Assembly: GCA_902167985.1 (NCBI GenBank)
Contig: CABHNZ010000009.1
Span: 124,001-188,000 of the forward strand
Origin: Shinella sp. UYSO24
GTDB taxonomy: Bacteria > Pseudomonadota > Alphaproteobacteria > Rhizobiales > Rhizobiaceae
Reading direction: 5' to 3'
Length of the DNA: 64,000 nt
The notes beneath the pieces were generated by a model that searched no databases, was not told the origin of the DNA, and saw nothing but the letters and a program-made list of their open reading frames with translations. Each line of letters starts with the position of its first letter. Positions within the stretch are counted from its first letter, which is position 1. Made by a program: the position numbers and the translations under genes. Below are positions 20,187 to 30,096 of this stretch, one piece after another.

Positions 20187-20743
20187 TCATCCGGCAAAGA
20201 GCGTGCCGGGATAGCGTCGAGATCGGGCGCGGTCTGTGTACCGTCGCCGAGTGCCGCCTGCATGAAAACCGTATCCAGCCAGGTGCCGTGCTTGAAGCCG
20301 GTGCCTTTCAGCGTTCCGACCATCTCGAAACCGAGGCTCCGGTGAACCGCGACAGAGGCGGGGCTGGCACCGCCGATGACGGCCACCATCTGGCGGAAAC
20401 CAAGATCGGTGCAGCGGATGAGAAGCTCGCCGAGCAGCGCCTTGCCGACGCCTTGCCCGCGCGCTTCCGGCGCCAGATAGATGGAATCCTCCACCAGCCA
20501 GCGATAGGCCGGCCGCGTCCTGAAGGCGGACGCATAGGCATAACCGATCAAGGTGCCGTCATCGGCAATGGCGGCGATATAGGGATAGCCCTGAGTGGTG
20601 ATTGTCTTGAAGCGCTCTTCCATTTCATCCACGCCGGGTGGCGTGATCTCATAGCTTGCCGTGCCGTTCACCACGCTTTCGCGGTAGATCGCGGCGATCC
20701 GGACGATGTCCAGCGGTTTGGCATTGCGGATATGGAAGGTCAT
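20187..20743 (-). CDS. GNAT acetyltransferase, phosphinothricin-acetyltransferase-like (frameshifted near 20214)
   Basis: About 186-residue N-acetyltransferase. Motifs: IRNAKPLDIVRIAAIYRESVVNGTASYE at the N-terminus, acetyl-CoA loop EARGQGVGKALL, and ASVAVHRSLGFEMVGTLKGTGFKHGTWLD, typical of the PAT/YncA group (substrate may be phosphinothricin, methionine sulfoximine or related). The open frame runs far past the normal end, antisense through the neighbouring gene. If one C is restored (GACGCCTAT expected, GACGCTAT seen), the protein ends AYPGTLFAG and stops at 20187-20189, as in relatives. Start taken at the ATG at 20743 (MTFHIRNAK). Confidence 0.82.
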
Positions 20744-20820
20744 GGTCTCGTTCGGTCGATGCTGAAGGACGGGGAGCGGTTCAGGCTTCAAACGGTAATG
20801 CCGGCCAGAGATGCGGGCAA

Positions 20821-20848
20821 TAAAAAAGGCGGCCCGGAGGCCGCCTTT
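20821..20848 (-). terminator. Terminator after the BAX inhibitor-like gene
   Basis: Ten-base perfect stem AAAGGCGGCC (20825-20834) / GGCCGCCTTT (20839-20848) with a 4-base loop. On the minus strand it is followed by a run of six T, 45 bases downstream of the minus-strand gene ending at 20894. Classic intrinsic terminator. Confidence 0.93.
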
Positions 20849-20893
20849 CGCATGGTCGGTGTTTCCACTTTCCTGCCTGATCGGATGGGCCGA

Positions 20894-21640
20894 TCAGTTG
20901 TTCCGGTTGCCCAGGAACTGCATGAGGAAGGTGAAGAGGTTGATGAAGTCGAGATAGAGGGTCAGCGCGCCCATGATCGCCTTGCGGCCCATGACGGCGC
21001 TGTCATCGCCTTCGAAGTACATTTCCTTGATCTTCTGCGTATCGTAGGCGGTGAGGCCTGCGAAGATCAGAACGCCGATCACCGAGATGGCAAAGCTGAG
21101 AGCAGACGATGCCAGGAAGATGTTGACGACCGATGCGATGATCAGGCCGAACAGGCCCATGATCAGGAACGAACCCATTGCCGACAGGTCACGACGCGTC
21201 GTGTAGCCATAGAGCGACAGCGCGCCGAAGGAAGCGGCGGTGATGAAGAAGGTCTGCACGATGCTCGTCTGGGTGTAGACGAGGAACAGCGAAGACAGCG
21301 ACAGGCCCATCAGCGCTGCATAGACCCAGAAGGTCGTCTGGGCTGCGGCCACGCTCATGCGGTTGATGCGGAAGCCCAGGAAGAAGACCACTGCCAGCGG
21401 GGCAAAGATCACGACCCAGCGCAGCGGCGTCTGGAACAGGGCGGTGCCAAACTGCGTCAGATGATGGTCCTGAACGGCAAGATTGAAAGCCAGGTAGGCG
21501 GCGACACCAGTGATCGCGAGACCCAGTGCCATCAGGTTATACACCTTCAGCATGTAGGACCGCAGTCCCTGGTCGATCATCGCACCCGACTGGGCGCGGT
21601 TCTGCGCCATTCGGTTCTGGTAGTTGTTGAAGTCAGCCAT
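20894..21640 (-). CDS. BAX inhibitor-1 / YccA family membrane protein
   Basis: 248-residue integral membrane protein with seven hydrophobic helices, of the UPF0005 (Bax inhibitor-1) family. In bacteria these include pH-dependent calcium-leak channels and, for YccA, an FtsH-modulating protein; the role here is unknown. The conserved C-terminal segment FAGLTAYDTQKIKEMYFEGDD with its Asp pair is present, and the protein ends in a helix followed by FLGNRNN. Transcribed alone, with a strong terminator. Confidence 0.92.
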   Translation of the reverse strand: MADFNNYQNRMAQNRAQSGAMIDQGLRSYMLKVYNLMALGLAITGVAAYLAFNLAVQDHHLTQFGTALFQTPLRWVVIFAPLAVVFFLGFRINRMSVAAAQTTFWVYAALMGLSLSSLFLVYTQTSIVQTFFITAASFGALSLYGYTTRRDLSAMGSFLIMGLFGLIIASVVNIFLASSALSFAISVIGVLIFAGLTAYDTQKIKEMYFEGDDSAVMGRKAIMGALTLYLDFINLFTFLMQFLGNRNN

Positions 21641-21807
21641 TGTTTCCTCTTCAAGCTCCGGAATTGGTCACGGTGCGGGCCCCCTTGGTCAGACCCAGGC
21701 GCCGCTGCGGAGCTTCAGCAAGCCTGATCATAAATATGATGCTATATCGCCGATGATACAAGGGGGCAGCGGTTGCACCGCGCACCCCCGGCTGGCCCGT
21801 TCGCCCT

Positions 21808-24365
21808 TCACAATTCGCGGAGCACGGGTGCTGCCTTCTGGCCGAGAATGCGCCATGTGCCGATAAGGCCGATGCCGACCGTCAGGACCAGCGCCACGAT
21901 CAGCGTGACGACCGCGACATCGGGCATGAAGGTCGATGGCAGTTTCATGATGCGGCTGACGATGTACCAGGCCGACAACCCGCCGGCGACGAGCGCGAAG
22001 ATCGCTGTCGCCGTACCGAGGATCAGATATTCGTAGCTGAAGGCGCGGATCAGCATCGAGCGCGTGCCGCCGAGCGTCTTCAGGATCACCGCGTCATGGG
22101 TGCGGGCGCGGTTTCCGGCCGCAAGCGCGCCGGACAGGACGAGGATAGAGGCGATGAGGGCGACGGCGGCTGCGGCGCGGATTGCGGTTGCCAGCTGGCC
22201 GAGAAGCTCATCGACGACGCTGATCGCATCCTTGACGCGGACGCTGGTGATCGTCGGGTAAGCGTTGGTGACAGCGCGCAGGATGGCGCCTTCCTGCTGG
22301 TCGGTGGCGGCGGGTTCGCTCAGGGTGGCAAGCCACGCATGGGGCGCGCCGGCAAAGGTGTTGGGCGAGAAGACCATGACGAAGTTGATCGACAGCGACT
22401 GCCAGTTTATGCGCCGCAGATTGGCGATCTTGGCGGTGATGTTACGGCCAAGCACGTTGACGGTGACGGTATCACCGATTTTCAGGCCGAGTTCGCCTGC
22501 CTCTTCGGCCGAGAACGAGACGAGCGGCTCGCCCTTGTAATCCGCCGGCCACCAGTCGCCTGACACCAGCGTCGAATTGGAGGGGACCTTATCCTCATAG
22601 GTAATGCCGCGGTCGCCACGCAAGACCCAGCGGCCGGCCGGTGGCACGCTCATCTGGCTGACATCCTTGCCGTTGAAGGCGAGGATGCGGCCGCGCAGCA
22701 TGGGCACTTCGGTGATCGTGCCGGTGGGCGCCTGTTTCTTCAGGAGGTCGACAAAGCCCTGACGTTCAGAACCTTGAATATCGACGAAGAAGAAGTTCGG
22801 CGCCTGCTGGGCGATGCGGCCGGTCAACTGGTTGCGCATATTGCCGTCGATCAGCGCCAGCGTCACGAGAAGGGCAAGGCCGAGGCCGAGCGACAGAACC
22901 ACCGATGGAGTGAGCGCGCCTGGACGGTGAATATTGCCGATCGCGAGCCTGAGCGCCGGCGAGCTGACCCGCGGGCTGCGGCGGGCAAGGGCGGCGATCA
23001 GGGCTGCCACGAGACGCAGCAGGATGAAGGCGCCGGCCGTCGCCACGAGGAAGACGAAGGCGATGAAACGGTCTTCGGCGGTCACGATTGCGAGAGCGGA
23101 AAGGGCTGCAAGGGCCGCAAGACCGGCAGTGACATAGGGCCAGGAGGGGAGGCGGCGGGTATCAAAACCCTGTTCGCGGAAAAGTGCCGTTGCCGGCACC
23201 TGACGGGCGTGGCCGAGCGGCAGGATGGCGAAGGCGAAGGTAATCAGCAGGCCGAAAAGCGCCGAAAGCCCGAGCGCGCCGGGATAAAAGGCAAGGCCAT
23301 CCGGCACCGGCAGGACGCCGCGCAGGAATTCGAGCGCGATCATCGGCGCCAGACCGCCGACGATAATGCCGATCAGAATGCCGATCGCTGCCAGCATCAT
23401 GATCTGCATCAGATAGATGGTGGTGACGACGCGGGCCGGGGCGCCGAGGCATTTGAAAGTGGCGATCGTCGTGCGCTTGGCATCGAGAAAGGCTCTGACG
23501 GCATTTGCCACGCCGACACCGCCGACGATCAGGGCCGTGAGACCAACAAGCGTCAGGAACTGCGAAAAACGTTCGACATTTTCCGTCAGGGAGGGTGCAG
23601 CGCGGTCGCTGGTACGGATCGACCAGCCGGCGCTCGGGAAATCCCGATTGGCCTGCTGCTGGATCGCGGTGCGGCGCGAAGGGTTGTCGAGCTTAACCTT
23701 GTAGGCCGTCTCCACGAGGCTGCCGGTCGTCATCAGGCCGGAGGCGAGGAGCGCGTCGCGGCTCACCATCAGGCGCGGCGCAAAGCCGAAGCGTCGGAGA
23801 GTTGGTCCGGCTCGGCATTGATCGTGCCGCGCAGGACGAGCTTTGCCTTGCCGAGCAGAAGTTCGTCGCCATCCTTCAGGCCGAGGCGGTCCATCAGGAG
23901 GGGAGCGGCCAGCGCGCCAAATGTGTCGCCGGTCTTGGCCAGAAGCTGCGGCAAGGGCTGGTCCGGTGTCGCGTCGAGCTTGCCATAGAGCGGATAGGCG
24001 CCATCGACGGCCTTCACCTCGACCAGATACTGGTCGGAGCCATCCGGCTTGCGCGCCATGGAGCGCAGGCCGGTCGAGACTGAAACCTTGCCAAGACCAT
24101 CGATGAAGGCGCGTTCCTTCTCATCCGCCTCGCGATTGTTCAGCTCGAAGCGGATATCGCCGGCAAGAAGCTGCTGACCCTGTCCGGCAATCGCATCGGT
24201 AATGGCGCCCGCGACCGAGTTGACGGTGCCGATGGCAGCCGTGCCGAGCGCGATACAGGCGAGGAAAATGTAGAAGCCCTTGAGGCCGCCACGCATTTCA
24301 CGCAGCGCAAGTCGCAGCGAGATGCGCAGGTGGCCGGTCCAGATGGCGCGTGTTGCGGCACTCAT
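21808..24365 (-). CDS. ABC exporter permease of the FtsX/LolC type (frameshifted near 23792)
   Basis: Large predicted permease, about 852 residues, of the macrolide/lipoprotein-exporter class (YbbP-like). The first part (MSAATRAIWTGHLRISLRLALREMRGGLKGF) has one N-terminal helix and a periplasmic domain. The frame then breaks after LSD, where one G is missing (GACGGCTTC expected, GACGCTTC seen), and the rest reads on as GFGFAPRLMVSRDALLASGLM with two four-helix FtsX blocks. It overlaps the ATPase gene by four bases and, together with the divergent arylesterase, matches the E. coli ybbA-ybbP-tesA arrangement. Substrate unknown. Confidence 0.9.
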
Positions 24366-25072
24366 GCGAGCGCCGCTTTCGGGGCGGCCTTGTCGCTGCT
24401 GTCGCCGACGATTTCGCCGGAGCGGACGCGGATCTGGCGCGAGCAGCGGGCGGCAAGCGCATGGTCATGGGTGACGAGGAGCAGCGTCATGCCGCGCTCT
24501 GCCTGCTTTGCAAACAGAAGGTCGGCGATCTGGCGGCCGGTCTCGGTGTCGAGATTGCCGGTCGGTTCGTCGGCGATCAGGACGGCCGGGGAGGGGGCGA
24601 GCGCACGGGCGATGGCCACGCGCTGCTGTTCGCCGCCCGATAGCTGGCCCGGATAATGGTTGAGGCGTTCGCCAAGCCCGACAGCCGTCAGTTCGCGCCG
24701 GGCGATATCGAAGGGGTTTGCGACATTGGCGAGTTCCAGCGGCACGGCGACATTTTCCAGCGCCGTCATGTTGGCGATCAGGTGGAAGGACTGGAAGACG
24801 ATGCCGATATTCTTGCCGCGAAAATCCGCGAGCGCGTCTTCGGAGAGATCATGCAGCGGCTTGCCGGCGATTTCGATCTCGCCGCTATCCAGTCTTTCAA
24901 GGCCCGCGAGCACCATCAGCAGCGTCGATTTGCCGGAGCCGGACGGGCCGATAATGCCGACGGACTGGCCTTCTGCGATGGTCAGATCGAGCGATTTCAG
25001 CACATGGACCGAGGCTGCGGCATTGCCAAGTGTCAGATCTGCCTTCTTCAGCGTGATGATGGTTTTAGTCAA
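24362..25072 (-). CDS. ABC transporter ATP-binding protein (YbbA/LolD type)
   Basis: About 236-residue ATPase partner of the FtsX-type permease downstream. Walker A GPSGSGKST, Q-loop FQSFHL, signature LSGGEQQRVAIARAL, Walker B VLIADEPTGNLD and LLVTHD are all present. The open frame extends to an ATG-like start at 25165, but family comparison and the sequence ahead of TTG at 25072 (MTKTIITLKKADLTLG) favour the shorter form. Divergently transcribed from the arylesterase; the two starts lie about 70 bases apart. Confidence 0.9.
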   Translation of the reverse strand: MTKTIITLKKADLTLGNAAASVHVLKSLDLTIAEGQSVGIIGPSGSGKSTLLMVLAGLERLDSGEIEIAGKPLHDLSEDALADFRGKNIGIVFQSFHLIANMTALENVAVPLELANVANPFDIARRELTAVGLGERLNHYPGQLSGGEQQRVAIARALAPSPAVLIADEPTGNLDTETGRQIADLLFAKQAERGMTLLLVTHDHALAARCSRQIRVRSGEIVGDSSDKAAPKAALA

Positions 25073-25145
25073 AAGAAGGCGTCCTATATGTTGAAAGACA
25101 GAACCGATGCCGCATTGCGGTATCTTGCAATCTAGGAGACGGCCC

Positions 25146-25807
25146 TTGGGTTTTAAAGCAAGCATCCTTCAATTCGTCGTCATGTCGGCGCTGGCCTTGG
25201 GCGCCGCGCCCGCGTATTCGCAGGATAAGCCGCAGGACAAGCCGTTGCAGATCGTCGGTTTCGGCGACAGCCTGATGGCCGGCTACCAGCTGGCGCCGAC
25301 CGAATCCTACACGGCGCAGCTCGAAGCAGCGCTGAAGAAGAAGGGCGAGAATATCGTCATTACCAATGCCGGTGTTTCGGGCGATACGACGTCCGGCGGA
25401 CTTGCGCGTATCGACTGGTCGGTGCCCGATGGCACGGATGGCGTCATCCTCGAACTCGGTGCCAATGATGCGCTTCGCGGCATCTCGCCCGATCAGACGC
25501 AAAGAACCTCGACGAGATGATTTCCCGACTGAAGGCCCGCAACATTCCCGTCTTCCTGATCGGCATTCTGGCGCCGCCGAACATGGGGCAGGATTACGCC
25601 GACAAGTTCAACCCGATCTACAAGACCCTGGCCGACAAGTATTCGCTGCCGCTCTATCCGTTCTTCCTCGACGGGGTCGCGACAGTGCCCGGAACACAAC
25701 TTGGCGATGGTATGCATCCCAACCCGAAAGGCGTCGGAATCATGGTCGAAAAGACGATCGGGCCGTTCGAAAGCTTTCTGGGTACGATTAAGGATAAGAA
25801 GAAATAG
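25146..25807 (+). CDS. Arylesterase / SGNH hydrolase, TesA-like (frameshifted near 25500)
   Basis: Periplasmic GDSL esterase. A TTG at 25146, preceded by AGGAG, gives MGFKASILQFVVMSALALGAAPAYSQ, a clear signal peptide. Block I GFGDSLMAGYQ carries the catalytic Ser; ELGANDALRG is block III with its Asn. The frame fails after SPDQT, where a base is missing in the ACGCAAAG stretch, and continues as KNLDEMISRLKARNIPVFLIGILAPPNMG, ending with the DGMHPNPKG catalytic Asp/His block. About 220 residues. Position opposite the YbbA-like ATPase supports the TesA comparison. Confidence 0.9.
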
Positions 25808-25873
25808 CAACTTGCGCGGAACGGGATTGCATGATTCGCTGTTGTTATTCGCAAGAGATTCGAGGAGGTCCCT

Positions 25874-26463
25874 ATGCCGAGACTTTTCACCGCCCTCGAA
25901 GTGCCGCGCAACGTGGCGATGAGCCTTTCGCTGCTGCGCGGCGGGTTGCCGGGCGCGCGATGGATCGACGTCGAGAACTATCACATCACACTGCGCTTTA
26001 TCGGCGATGTCGATAACCGGACGGCCGACGAGATCGTCGACCGGCTGGATCGCATCGACAGGCCGGAATTCCAGATGTCGCTGACAGGCATCGGCTCCTT
26101 CGGCTCCAAGAAGCCGCATTCGGTCTGGGCCGGGGTGTCTGCATCGCCCGAGCTTGGCGCCTGCAGGGTGAAATCGAGCGGATCTGCCAGCGGATAGGCC
26201 TGCCGCCGGACCCGAGGAAGTTCATGCCGCATGTGACGCTGGCAAGACTGAAGCACTGCCGGCTCGACGACGTTGTGCACTACCTTTCAGGGCGCGGGAA
26301 TTTTTACTCCGCGCCCTTTGTCGTTCCGCGCTTCGTGCTTTTGTCCTCGAAGGAGTCCGTCGGTGGCGGGCCTTACGTTACCGAGGAAATCTTCTCGCTG
26401 AGAGACACAAGCTACGGTTATGAGCATGAGGGCGAACTGGAGCAGGCGAAGGGATTTTACTGA
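25874..26463 (+). CDS. thpR: RNA 2',3'-cyclic phosphodiesterase ThpR (frameshifted near 26161)
   Basis: 2H-phosphoesterase family enzyme (formerly 2'-5' RNA ligase). The two catalytic HxT motifs are seen: HITLRF (His37) and HVTLARL in the second half. The first frame ends after SPELGA, where one C is missing (GCCCTGCAG expected, GCCTGCAG seen); the other frame supplies LQGEIERICQRIGLPPDPRKFMPHVTLARL and runs to 26463. About 196 residues. It follows the arylesterase at 66 bases and has a good ribosome site (AGGAGG). Confidence 0.9.
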
Positions 26464-26568
26464 GCCTGCCCTTTCGCATTCGCAGGAAGCCTTAGTCCGT
26501 GGCGCCGCAATTGAACTTCAATTCGGCGCTACCATATTCCTGTGTCTCAGTATTCCGACGGAGCCATC

Positions 26569-26961
26569 ATGGACGACGTGAAGATCGGCGAAATCCTGCT
26601 GCCGGGCGACGAGCAAACGCAGGAACGACGCGAGAAGCAGGTGCGCGCAAAATTCTGGCCGGCGATGAAGAAGGCCATCCGTTATGTGCCTTTCAGCCGC
26701 GATCTGATTGCCTCCTATTACTGCGCCATCGACAGGCAGACGCCGATGCGGGTGCGCGGTATCCTTCTGGCGGCACTTGCCTATTTCATCCTGCCCTTCG
26801 ACGTCATTCCGGATTTTCTCGCGGTTGCGGGCTATACCGACGATGCTGCGGTGATCGCCATGGCGCTCCGGATGATCCAGGGCCATATTACCGACCAGCA
26901 CTATGAGGCAGCCGACGCCGTTCTTGCCGACGATCCGGATCTTTCGGCCGCACGCGCCTGA
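26569..26961 (+). CDS. DUF1232 (YkvA family) membrane protein
   Basis: About 130-residue protein with the DUF1232 core: PMRVRGILLAALAYFILPFDVIPDFLAVAGYTDDAAVIAMAL, a membrane segment followed by the FDxIPD motif. The function of the family is unknown. The ATG at 26569 (MDDVKIGEILLPG) has GGAG just ahead; an in-frame GTG at 26542 is less likely. It converges on the ECF sigma gene, 39 bases away, with no obvious terminator between them. Confidence 0.88.
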   Translation: MDDVKIGEILLPGDEQTQERREKQVRAKFWPAMKKAIRYVPFSRDLIASYYCAIDRQTPMRVRGILLAALAYFILPFDVIPDFLAVAGYTDDAAVIAMALRMIQGHITDQHYEAADAVLADDPDLSAARA

Positions 26962-27000
26962 CGGCTTTCGTCGTCCGCTGCACGTTGTCGATCGATGACG

Positions 27001-27564
27001 TCAGTTGCCACCGCTCTCGCCCAGCGCGCGGCGCAGGCGCTCGAAGGCAAGCCTGATGCGGGATTTCACCGTGCCGAGCGGCAGGCCCGTCGCCGCCGCT
27101 ATTTCCGAATGTGACTGGCCGAGGAAGAACGCGGCACGCACCAGTTCCATCTGTTCGCCGGGGATCTCTGCCAGTGCCTTCCTGACGGTCGCCTCCCGCT
27201 CCTGCGTCTCGAAATCGATATCGACGCCGGGAACTTCGAGAAGCTGGTAAACCGGATCCTGATGATCAATCACCCGGTTGCGTGATCGGCGCTGAGCGTC
27301 GATCCGGCGGTTGCGGGCAATCCTGAAAAGCCATGTCGAGAGGGAGGAGCGCTCAGGTGCGTAGAGATCGGCGCGATGCCAGAGTACGGTCATCACTTCC
27401 TGCACCAGTTCCTCCGCTTCATCCACCGTCATGCCACGTTTCAGCAGCCACGATTTGAGGCGCGGCGCGAAATGATCGAAAAGCGCGGTGAATGCCGCCT
27501 GATCGCGGTCATCGGCCACTGCCTTCATCAAGCGGGCGAAGTGGTCTTTCTGGTCCACGTCCAT
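27001..27564 (-). CDS. ECF-type RNA polymerase sigma factor, without an adjacent anti-sigma gene
   Basis: 187-residue sigma-70 family group 4 factor. Region 2 (about residues 18-95) includes DEAEELVQEVMTVLWHRA and STWLFRIARNRRIDAQRR; region 4 (about 128-182) includes LVRAAFFLGQSHSEIAAATGLPLGTVKSRIRLAFERLR. It resembles the RpoE (ECF11) group, which normally pairs with a ChrR cupin anti-sigma downstream. Here the downstream side is occupied by the convergent DUF1232 gene, so no partner is visible. It could be an orphan or regulated from elsewhere. Confidence 0.9.
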   Translation of the reverse strand: MDVDQKDHFARLMKAVADDRDQAAFTALFDHFAPRLKSWLLKRGMTVDEAEELVQEVMTVLWHRADLYAPERSSLSTWLFRIARNRRIDAQRRSRNRVIDHQDPVYQLLEVPGVDIDFETQEREATVRKALAEIPGEQMELVRAAFFLGQSHSEIAAATGLPLGTVKSRIRLAFERLRRALGESGGN

Positions 27565-27892
27565 TTAGGTCGCGCAACACTTTCCTGTAAATCGCGTCAT
27601 TTGCCACCATTGTAATGGCAATCTACGAGTTTCGGAAAGAACAAACTCTTGCCCAATTCCTTGTGTCACTGCTGAACTTACGCAGGAATTGGTCGGCGGG
27701 AGAGAATCCACGAAAGTGAGCGGAAGCAAGGCTGCAACCCGGTATCAGGGTGGCGGTTAGCGCGGCACGGCGACATGTGTCGGGCATTGACGCTTTGGTA
27801 ACTAGAATTACGTCAAAATGAACCAAACCGTAAGACGATCCAAGGATGGGGCCTAACGAGGACCCAGAAATAAGAAAAATCGGCAGGAGACC
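27565..27892. other. Divergent gap between the sigma factor and IalB-like genes
   Basis: No gene seen. It must carry both promoters. A near-perfect palindrome CCATT-GT-AATGG lies at 27607-27618, 43 bases before the sigma factor start, a reasonable place for an operator. A good Shine-Dalgarno (CAGGAGA) precedes the IalB-like start at the other end. Confidence 0.5.
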
Positions 27893-28396
27893 ATGTCTGT
27901 AAAAACAGTAGCAATCGCGTTGGCACTGACGTTGGCAGGCGCCGGCATCGCTTCCGCCCAGACGCCCAACCGCATCCAGCAGTTCAAAGCCTGGGGCGCC
28001 TATTCCTATAAATCGGGCAACAGCACGGTCTGCTACGTCCTTTCCGTTCCGACGAAGAAGGAGCCGGCAAGCGTCGATCACGGCGATATCTTCTTCATCG
28101 TCACCCAGCGCCCCGGACAGAATATTTCCTACGAGCCGCAGGCGATGGTGGGCTATCCGCTGCAGACCAATTCGAAGGTGATCGTCACCATCGACAACAA
28201 GAATTTCACGATGTTCACCAAGGACAAGGCTGCCTGGGTGGAGAACGCCGCCGAAGAGCCGGCGCTCGTGGCTGCGATGAAGACCGGCCATGCGATGAGC
28301 GTGCATGCGGTTTCGGGTCGCGGTACCAAGACGTCCTACGACTATTCGCTGCAGGGCGTTTCCGCAGCGCTGAAGCAGATCGAAACCTGCAAGTAA
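27893..28396 (+). CDS. Invasion-associated locus B (IalB) family periplasmic protein
   Basis: 167 residues with a clear signal peptide (cleavage expected after ASA near residue 22). The mature part matches the IalB family: FKAWGAYSYKSGNSTVCYVLSVPTKKEP, then a beta-rich body with YPLQTNSKVIVTIDNKNFTMFTKDKAAWV and a final GVSAALKQIETCK. Two cysteines (in TVCYV and ETCK) probably form a disulfide. The family is named for a Bartonella invasion locus but is widespread in non-pathogenic rhizobia, so no virulence role is implied. A hairpin follows. Confidence 0.88.
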   Translation: MSVKTVAIALALTLAGAGIASAQTPNRIQQFKAWGAYSYKSGNSTVCYVLSVPTKKEPASVDHGDIFFIVTQRPGQNISYEPQAMVGYPLQTNSKVIVTIDNKNFTMFTKDKAAWVENAAEEPALVAAMKTGHAMSVHAVSGRGTKTSYDYSLQGVSAALKQIETCK

Positions 28397-28423
28397 GCGC
28401 AGCGATCGTTATCTTTTCGCAGG

Positions 28424-28447
28424 GGCCGGCTTGATGCCGGCCTTCTG
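28424..28447 (+). terminator. Probable terminator after the IalB-like gene
   Basis: Perfect 7-base GC stem GGCCGGC (28424-28430) / GCCGGCC (28436-28442) with a TTGAT loop, 27 bases after the stop. The T-tail is short (TTCTGTCGTTCT), so moderately strong. Confidence 0.65.
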
Positions 28448-28642
28448 TCGTTCTAGCTCTTGCCGTCTTTTGTCGCAGATAGTGACGGCGCGTCGTTTTG
28501 ATGATAAAGGGCGGGCTAACAGTCGTCCCGAACCGCGGCCATTGCCTGTGGTGTTGGAGATGAAAGAGTTTCACGCACAGACATGCCAATCCGCTCTCGC
28601 CATCAGGCGAGGGAGCGAGAGCATGTTGAATGGGATTGCATC

Positions 28643-29878
28643 ATGTCCGTTTCCGAGGCCGTTCGCCCCGCATTGAAGACACCGCCCGTTGCCCAGCCGG
28701 ACCTGTTTTCCGGCAAGCCTTCGCTTGTCGGCATGAGCCGCGAAACTATGGCGACGGCGCTGAGAGAAAAGGGTGTGCCGGAAAAGCAGGTGAAGATGCG
28801 CATCGCGCAGATCTGGCACTGGCTCTATATCCGCGGCGTGTCCGATTTCGACGCGATGACCAATGTCGCCAAGGACATGCGCGAGATGCTGAAGCAGCAT
28901 TTCACCATTGCCCGCCCGGAAGTCGTCGAGGAGCAGATCTCTAATGACGGCACGCGCAAGTGGCTGTTGCGCTTCCCGGCGCGCGGTGCCGGCCGCCCGG
29001 TCGAGGTGGAGACGGTCTATATTCCTGAAGAAGGACGCGGGACGCTCTGCATTTCGAGCCAGGTCGGCTGTTCGCTCACCTGCTCCTTCTGTCATACGGG
29101 TACGCAGCGCCTCGTGCGCAACCTGACGGCCGAGGAAATTCTCGGCCAGCTGCTTCTGGCGCGCGACCGGCTCGGCGACTTTCCGGGCGTCGATGCGCCG
29201 GTCAATGCCTTTATCCCGTCGGGCGACCGCAAGGTCACGAATATCGTGATGATGGGCATGGGCGAGCCGCTCTACAATTTCGATAACGTCAAGACCGCGC
29301 TTCTGATCGCGACCGATGGCGACGGCCTGTCTTTGTCGAAGCGCCGTGTGACGCTGTCGACCTCGGGCGTCGTGCCGGAAATCTACCGGACGGGCGAGGA
29401 GATCGGCGTGATGCTGGCGATCTCGCTGCATGCGGTGCGCGACGAGTTGCGCGACATGCTGGTGCCGATCAACAAGAAGTATCCGCTGGCCGAGCTTCTG
29501 GAAGCCTGCCGCAAATATCCGAGCCTGTCGAATGCGCGGCGCATCACCTTCGAATATGTGATGCTGAAGGACGTCAATGACAGCCTGGAAGACGCCAAGC
29601 TGCTCGTGCAGCTGCTGAAGGGTATTCCGGCGAAGATCAACCTCATCCCGTTCAACCCCTGGCCGGGCACGAACTACCAGTGTTCCGACTGGGCGACGAT
29701 CGAGAAGTTTGCCGATTTCGTCAATCAGGCCGGTTATGCCTCGCCGATCCGCACGCCGCGCGGCCGCGATATCCTTGCTGCCTGCGGCCAGCTGAAGTCG
29801 GAATCCGAGCGCATGCGCAAGACCGAACGGCTTGCCTTCGAAGCGATGATGATTGCCGGTCACGGCGAAGATGATTGA
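28643..29878 (+). CDS. rlmN: Dual-specificity RNA methyltransferase RlmN
   Basis: Radical SAM enzyme that methylates C2 of adenosine 2503 in 23S rRNA and A37 in some tRNAs. 411 residues. The cluster motif CSLTCSFC has its cysteines at 143, 147 and 150. [13 protein letters not shown] and [10 protein letters not shown] are typical, and the resolving Cys lies in [11 protein letters not shown] near the C-terminus. The ATG at 28643 ([12 protein letters not shown]) is the family start; the frame is open further upstream to 28583. The stop overlaps the next gene start by one base (TGATG). Intact. Confidence 0.96.
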   Translation: MSVSEAVRPALKTPPVAQPDLFSGKPSLVGMSRETMATALREKGVPEKQVKMRIAQIWHWLYIRGVSDFDAMTNVAKDMREMLKQHFTIARPEVVEEQISNDGTRKWLLRFPARGAGRPVEVETVYIPEEGRGTLCISSQVGCSLTCSFCHTGTQRLVRNLTAEEILGQLLLARDRLGDFPGVDAPVNAFIPSGDRKVTNIVMMGMGEPLYNFDNVKTALLIATDGDGLSLSKRRVTLSTSGVVPEIYRTGEEIGVMLAISLHAVRDELRDMLVPINKKYPLAELLEACRKYPSLSNARRITFEYVMLKDVNDSLEDAKLLVQLLKGIPAKINLIPFNPWPGTNYQCSDWATIEKFADFVNQAGYASPIRTPRGRDILAACGQLKSESERMRKTERLAFEAMMIAGHGEDD

Positions 29879-30084
29879 TGGGAAAACTCGTTCGTAACGA
29901 ACGGACGAAGTTGACGGCGACCTACTTCAACGGGGTCGCCATAGCCGTATTTGCCGTCGGCGCCTTGGCGCCGATGATCAGTGCAGCGAATATGCAGGCC
30001 TCGCTATGGCCGGTTGTGGCCGCTTCCGTGGTGATTTGCCTTCTCGTTTCGGCTACACTACATTTGTCGCGAGGCGGATATTGA
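29878..30084 (+). CDS. Small two-helix membrane protein, unknown function
   Basis: 68 residues: a short basic N-terminus ([19 protein letters not shown]) and two hydrophobic helices (about residues 20-38 and 44-60), ending HLSRGGY. The ATG shares its A with the rlmN stop, so it is probably translated with rlmN. I do not recognise a family. The topology, coupled start and gene spacing make it a credible gene, not a shadow frame. Confidence 0.6.
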   Translation: MGKLVRNERTKLTATYFNGVAIAVFAVGALAPMISAANMQASLWPVVAASVVICLLVSATLHLSRGGY

Positions 30085-30096
30085 AGGGCCTTGAAG

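Noticed and set aside
19754..20791. A 345-residue acetyltransferase fusion
   Set aside because: The extra C-terminal half is simply the antisense of DUF2794, entered because of one missing base near 20214; the normal stop lies at 20187-20189 in the corrected frame.
27893..28396. IalB-like protein as evidence of a pathogen
   Set aside because: The family is common in free-living and plant-associated rhizobia; nothing else in the window suggests pathogenicity.
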